Positions 5,747 to 5,856 of a stretch of DNA of 5,856 nucleotides are shown piece after piece (the stretch's first letter is position 1; every line of letters starts with the position of its first letter). Source of the DNA: Melioribacteraceae bacterium (lineage in GTDB: Bacteria; Bacteroidota; Ignavibacteria; Ignavibacteriales; Melioribacteraceae). Where the stretch lies: the NCBI GenBank assembly GCA_015486905.1, contig WFQV01000318.1, positions 1-5,856 of the forward strand, in the 5' to 3' direction. The translations under genes were made by a program, and so were the position numbers. The notes under the pieces are model-generated. The model made no database searches. It was not told where the DNA came from and saw nothing but the letters and a program-made list of their open reading frames with translations.

Positions 5747-5766
5747 CCACGGGTTTCAACCCGTGG
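5747..5766. repeat. Perfect REP-like palindrome
   Basis: CCACGGGTT (5747-5755) and AACCCGTGG (5758-5766) form a perfect 9 bp stem with a TC centre. Physically this is a 7 bp stem with a 6-base loop. A palindrome with this core is, as far as I recall, recurrent in intergenic DNA of many bacteria and resembles REP elements mobilised by REP-associated tyrosine transposases. That link is recollection, not something the window proves. No T-tract follows, so it is not a good terminator. Confidence 0.7.
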
Positions 5767-5792
5767 GTGTGACGAAAAAACAACAAATAAGT

Positions 5793-5853
5793 TTTGGCGC
5801 GATTTTTTTGATTGCCCCGCCAAAGGTGTGAACCTACTCTGACAACGGTGGGG
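5793..5853. repeat. Structured palindromic element at the window edge
   Basis: Two overlapping inverted repeats share bases. TTTGGCG (5793-5799) pairs with CGCCAAA (5818-5824), while CCCCGCC (5815-5821) pairs with GGTGGGG (5847-5853) including one G-T. A small AGGT-GTGA-ACCT hairpin (5824-5835) sits inside. The element may continue beyond the window, so its full extent is unknown. Confidence 0.45.
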
Positions 5854-5856
5854 AAA

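Larger units (their letters stand above)
5240..5856. other. Gene-free repeat and palindrome mosaic
   Basis: About 600 bp without a credible gene. Open frames here have repeat-derived translations, poor codon sense and no ribosome sites. In order the stretch holds a GTACAGG doublet (5266-5281), a 42 bp repeat pair with a GGATG-rich array between its copies (5351-5492), GTCGCGAC palindromes (5481, 5521), a nested hairpin (5533-5575), a relatively plain stretch (about 5580-5700), a GC-rich hairpin (5703-5734), a perfect palindrome (5747-5766) and a structured element that reaches the window edge (5793-5853). No transposase remnant was recognised. Confidence 0.7.

Overview
The window looks like a chromosomal segment of a moderately AT-rich bacterium, most likely from the Bacteroidota/Chlorobi/Ignavibacteria (FCB) side of the tree. 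This is an inference. It rests on the general look of the proteins, on an initiator tRNA whose acceptor stem ends in U72-A73 without an encoded CCA, and on intergenic DNA full of short, degenerate, 7-9 bp periodic repeats. No 16S gene or unique marker is present to settle it.

Layout: positions 1-481 carry no gene. They hold short tandem repeats, one candidate promoter and an AT-rich leader. Five genes then run on the plus strand. The first three are tightly packed: purL (482-2710, small-type FGAM synthase subunit), a YihY/BrkB-family membrane protein (2700-3662, 11 nt overlap with purL) and an RDD-family membrane protein (3663-4181, start codon directly after the preceding stop). After a 138 bp gap come two small genes with strong Shine-Dalgarno sites: a secreted coiled-coil protein with a BamE/SmpA-like C-terminal half (4320-4733) and a two-helix membrane protein (4743-5039). 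A bidirectional hairpin terminator (5054-5072) separates them from a convergent initiator tRNA-fMet gene (5155-5083, minus strand), which has its own near-consensus promoter (5236-5208). From about 5240 to the end there is no credible gene. That stretch is a mosaic of repeats and palindromes: a 42 bp repeat pair, a GGATG-rich tandem array, a perfect REP-like palindrome and other hairpins.

How the parts relate: purL is housekeeping purine synthesis, and its obligate partners PurS and PurQ are not in the window. The two membrane proteins after it have no known tie to purine synthesis and are probably co-transcribed for expression reasons. Three of the last four genes are predicted membrane proteins and one is exported, so the cluster after purL is envelope-themed.

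The most interesting local signal is at the start of the 4320 gene. Its Shine-Dalgarno sequence and start codon lie inside an 11 bp hairpin (4309-4333) with the ATG as the loop. A 17-codon candidate leader ORF (4243-4296) lies just upstream and contains a segment that could pair with the same arm. This resembles a translational switch, but it is unproven. No large undescribed system is evident.
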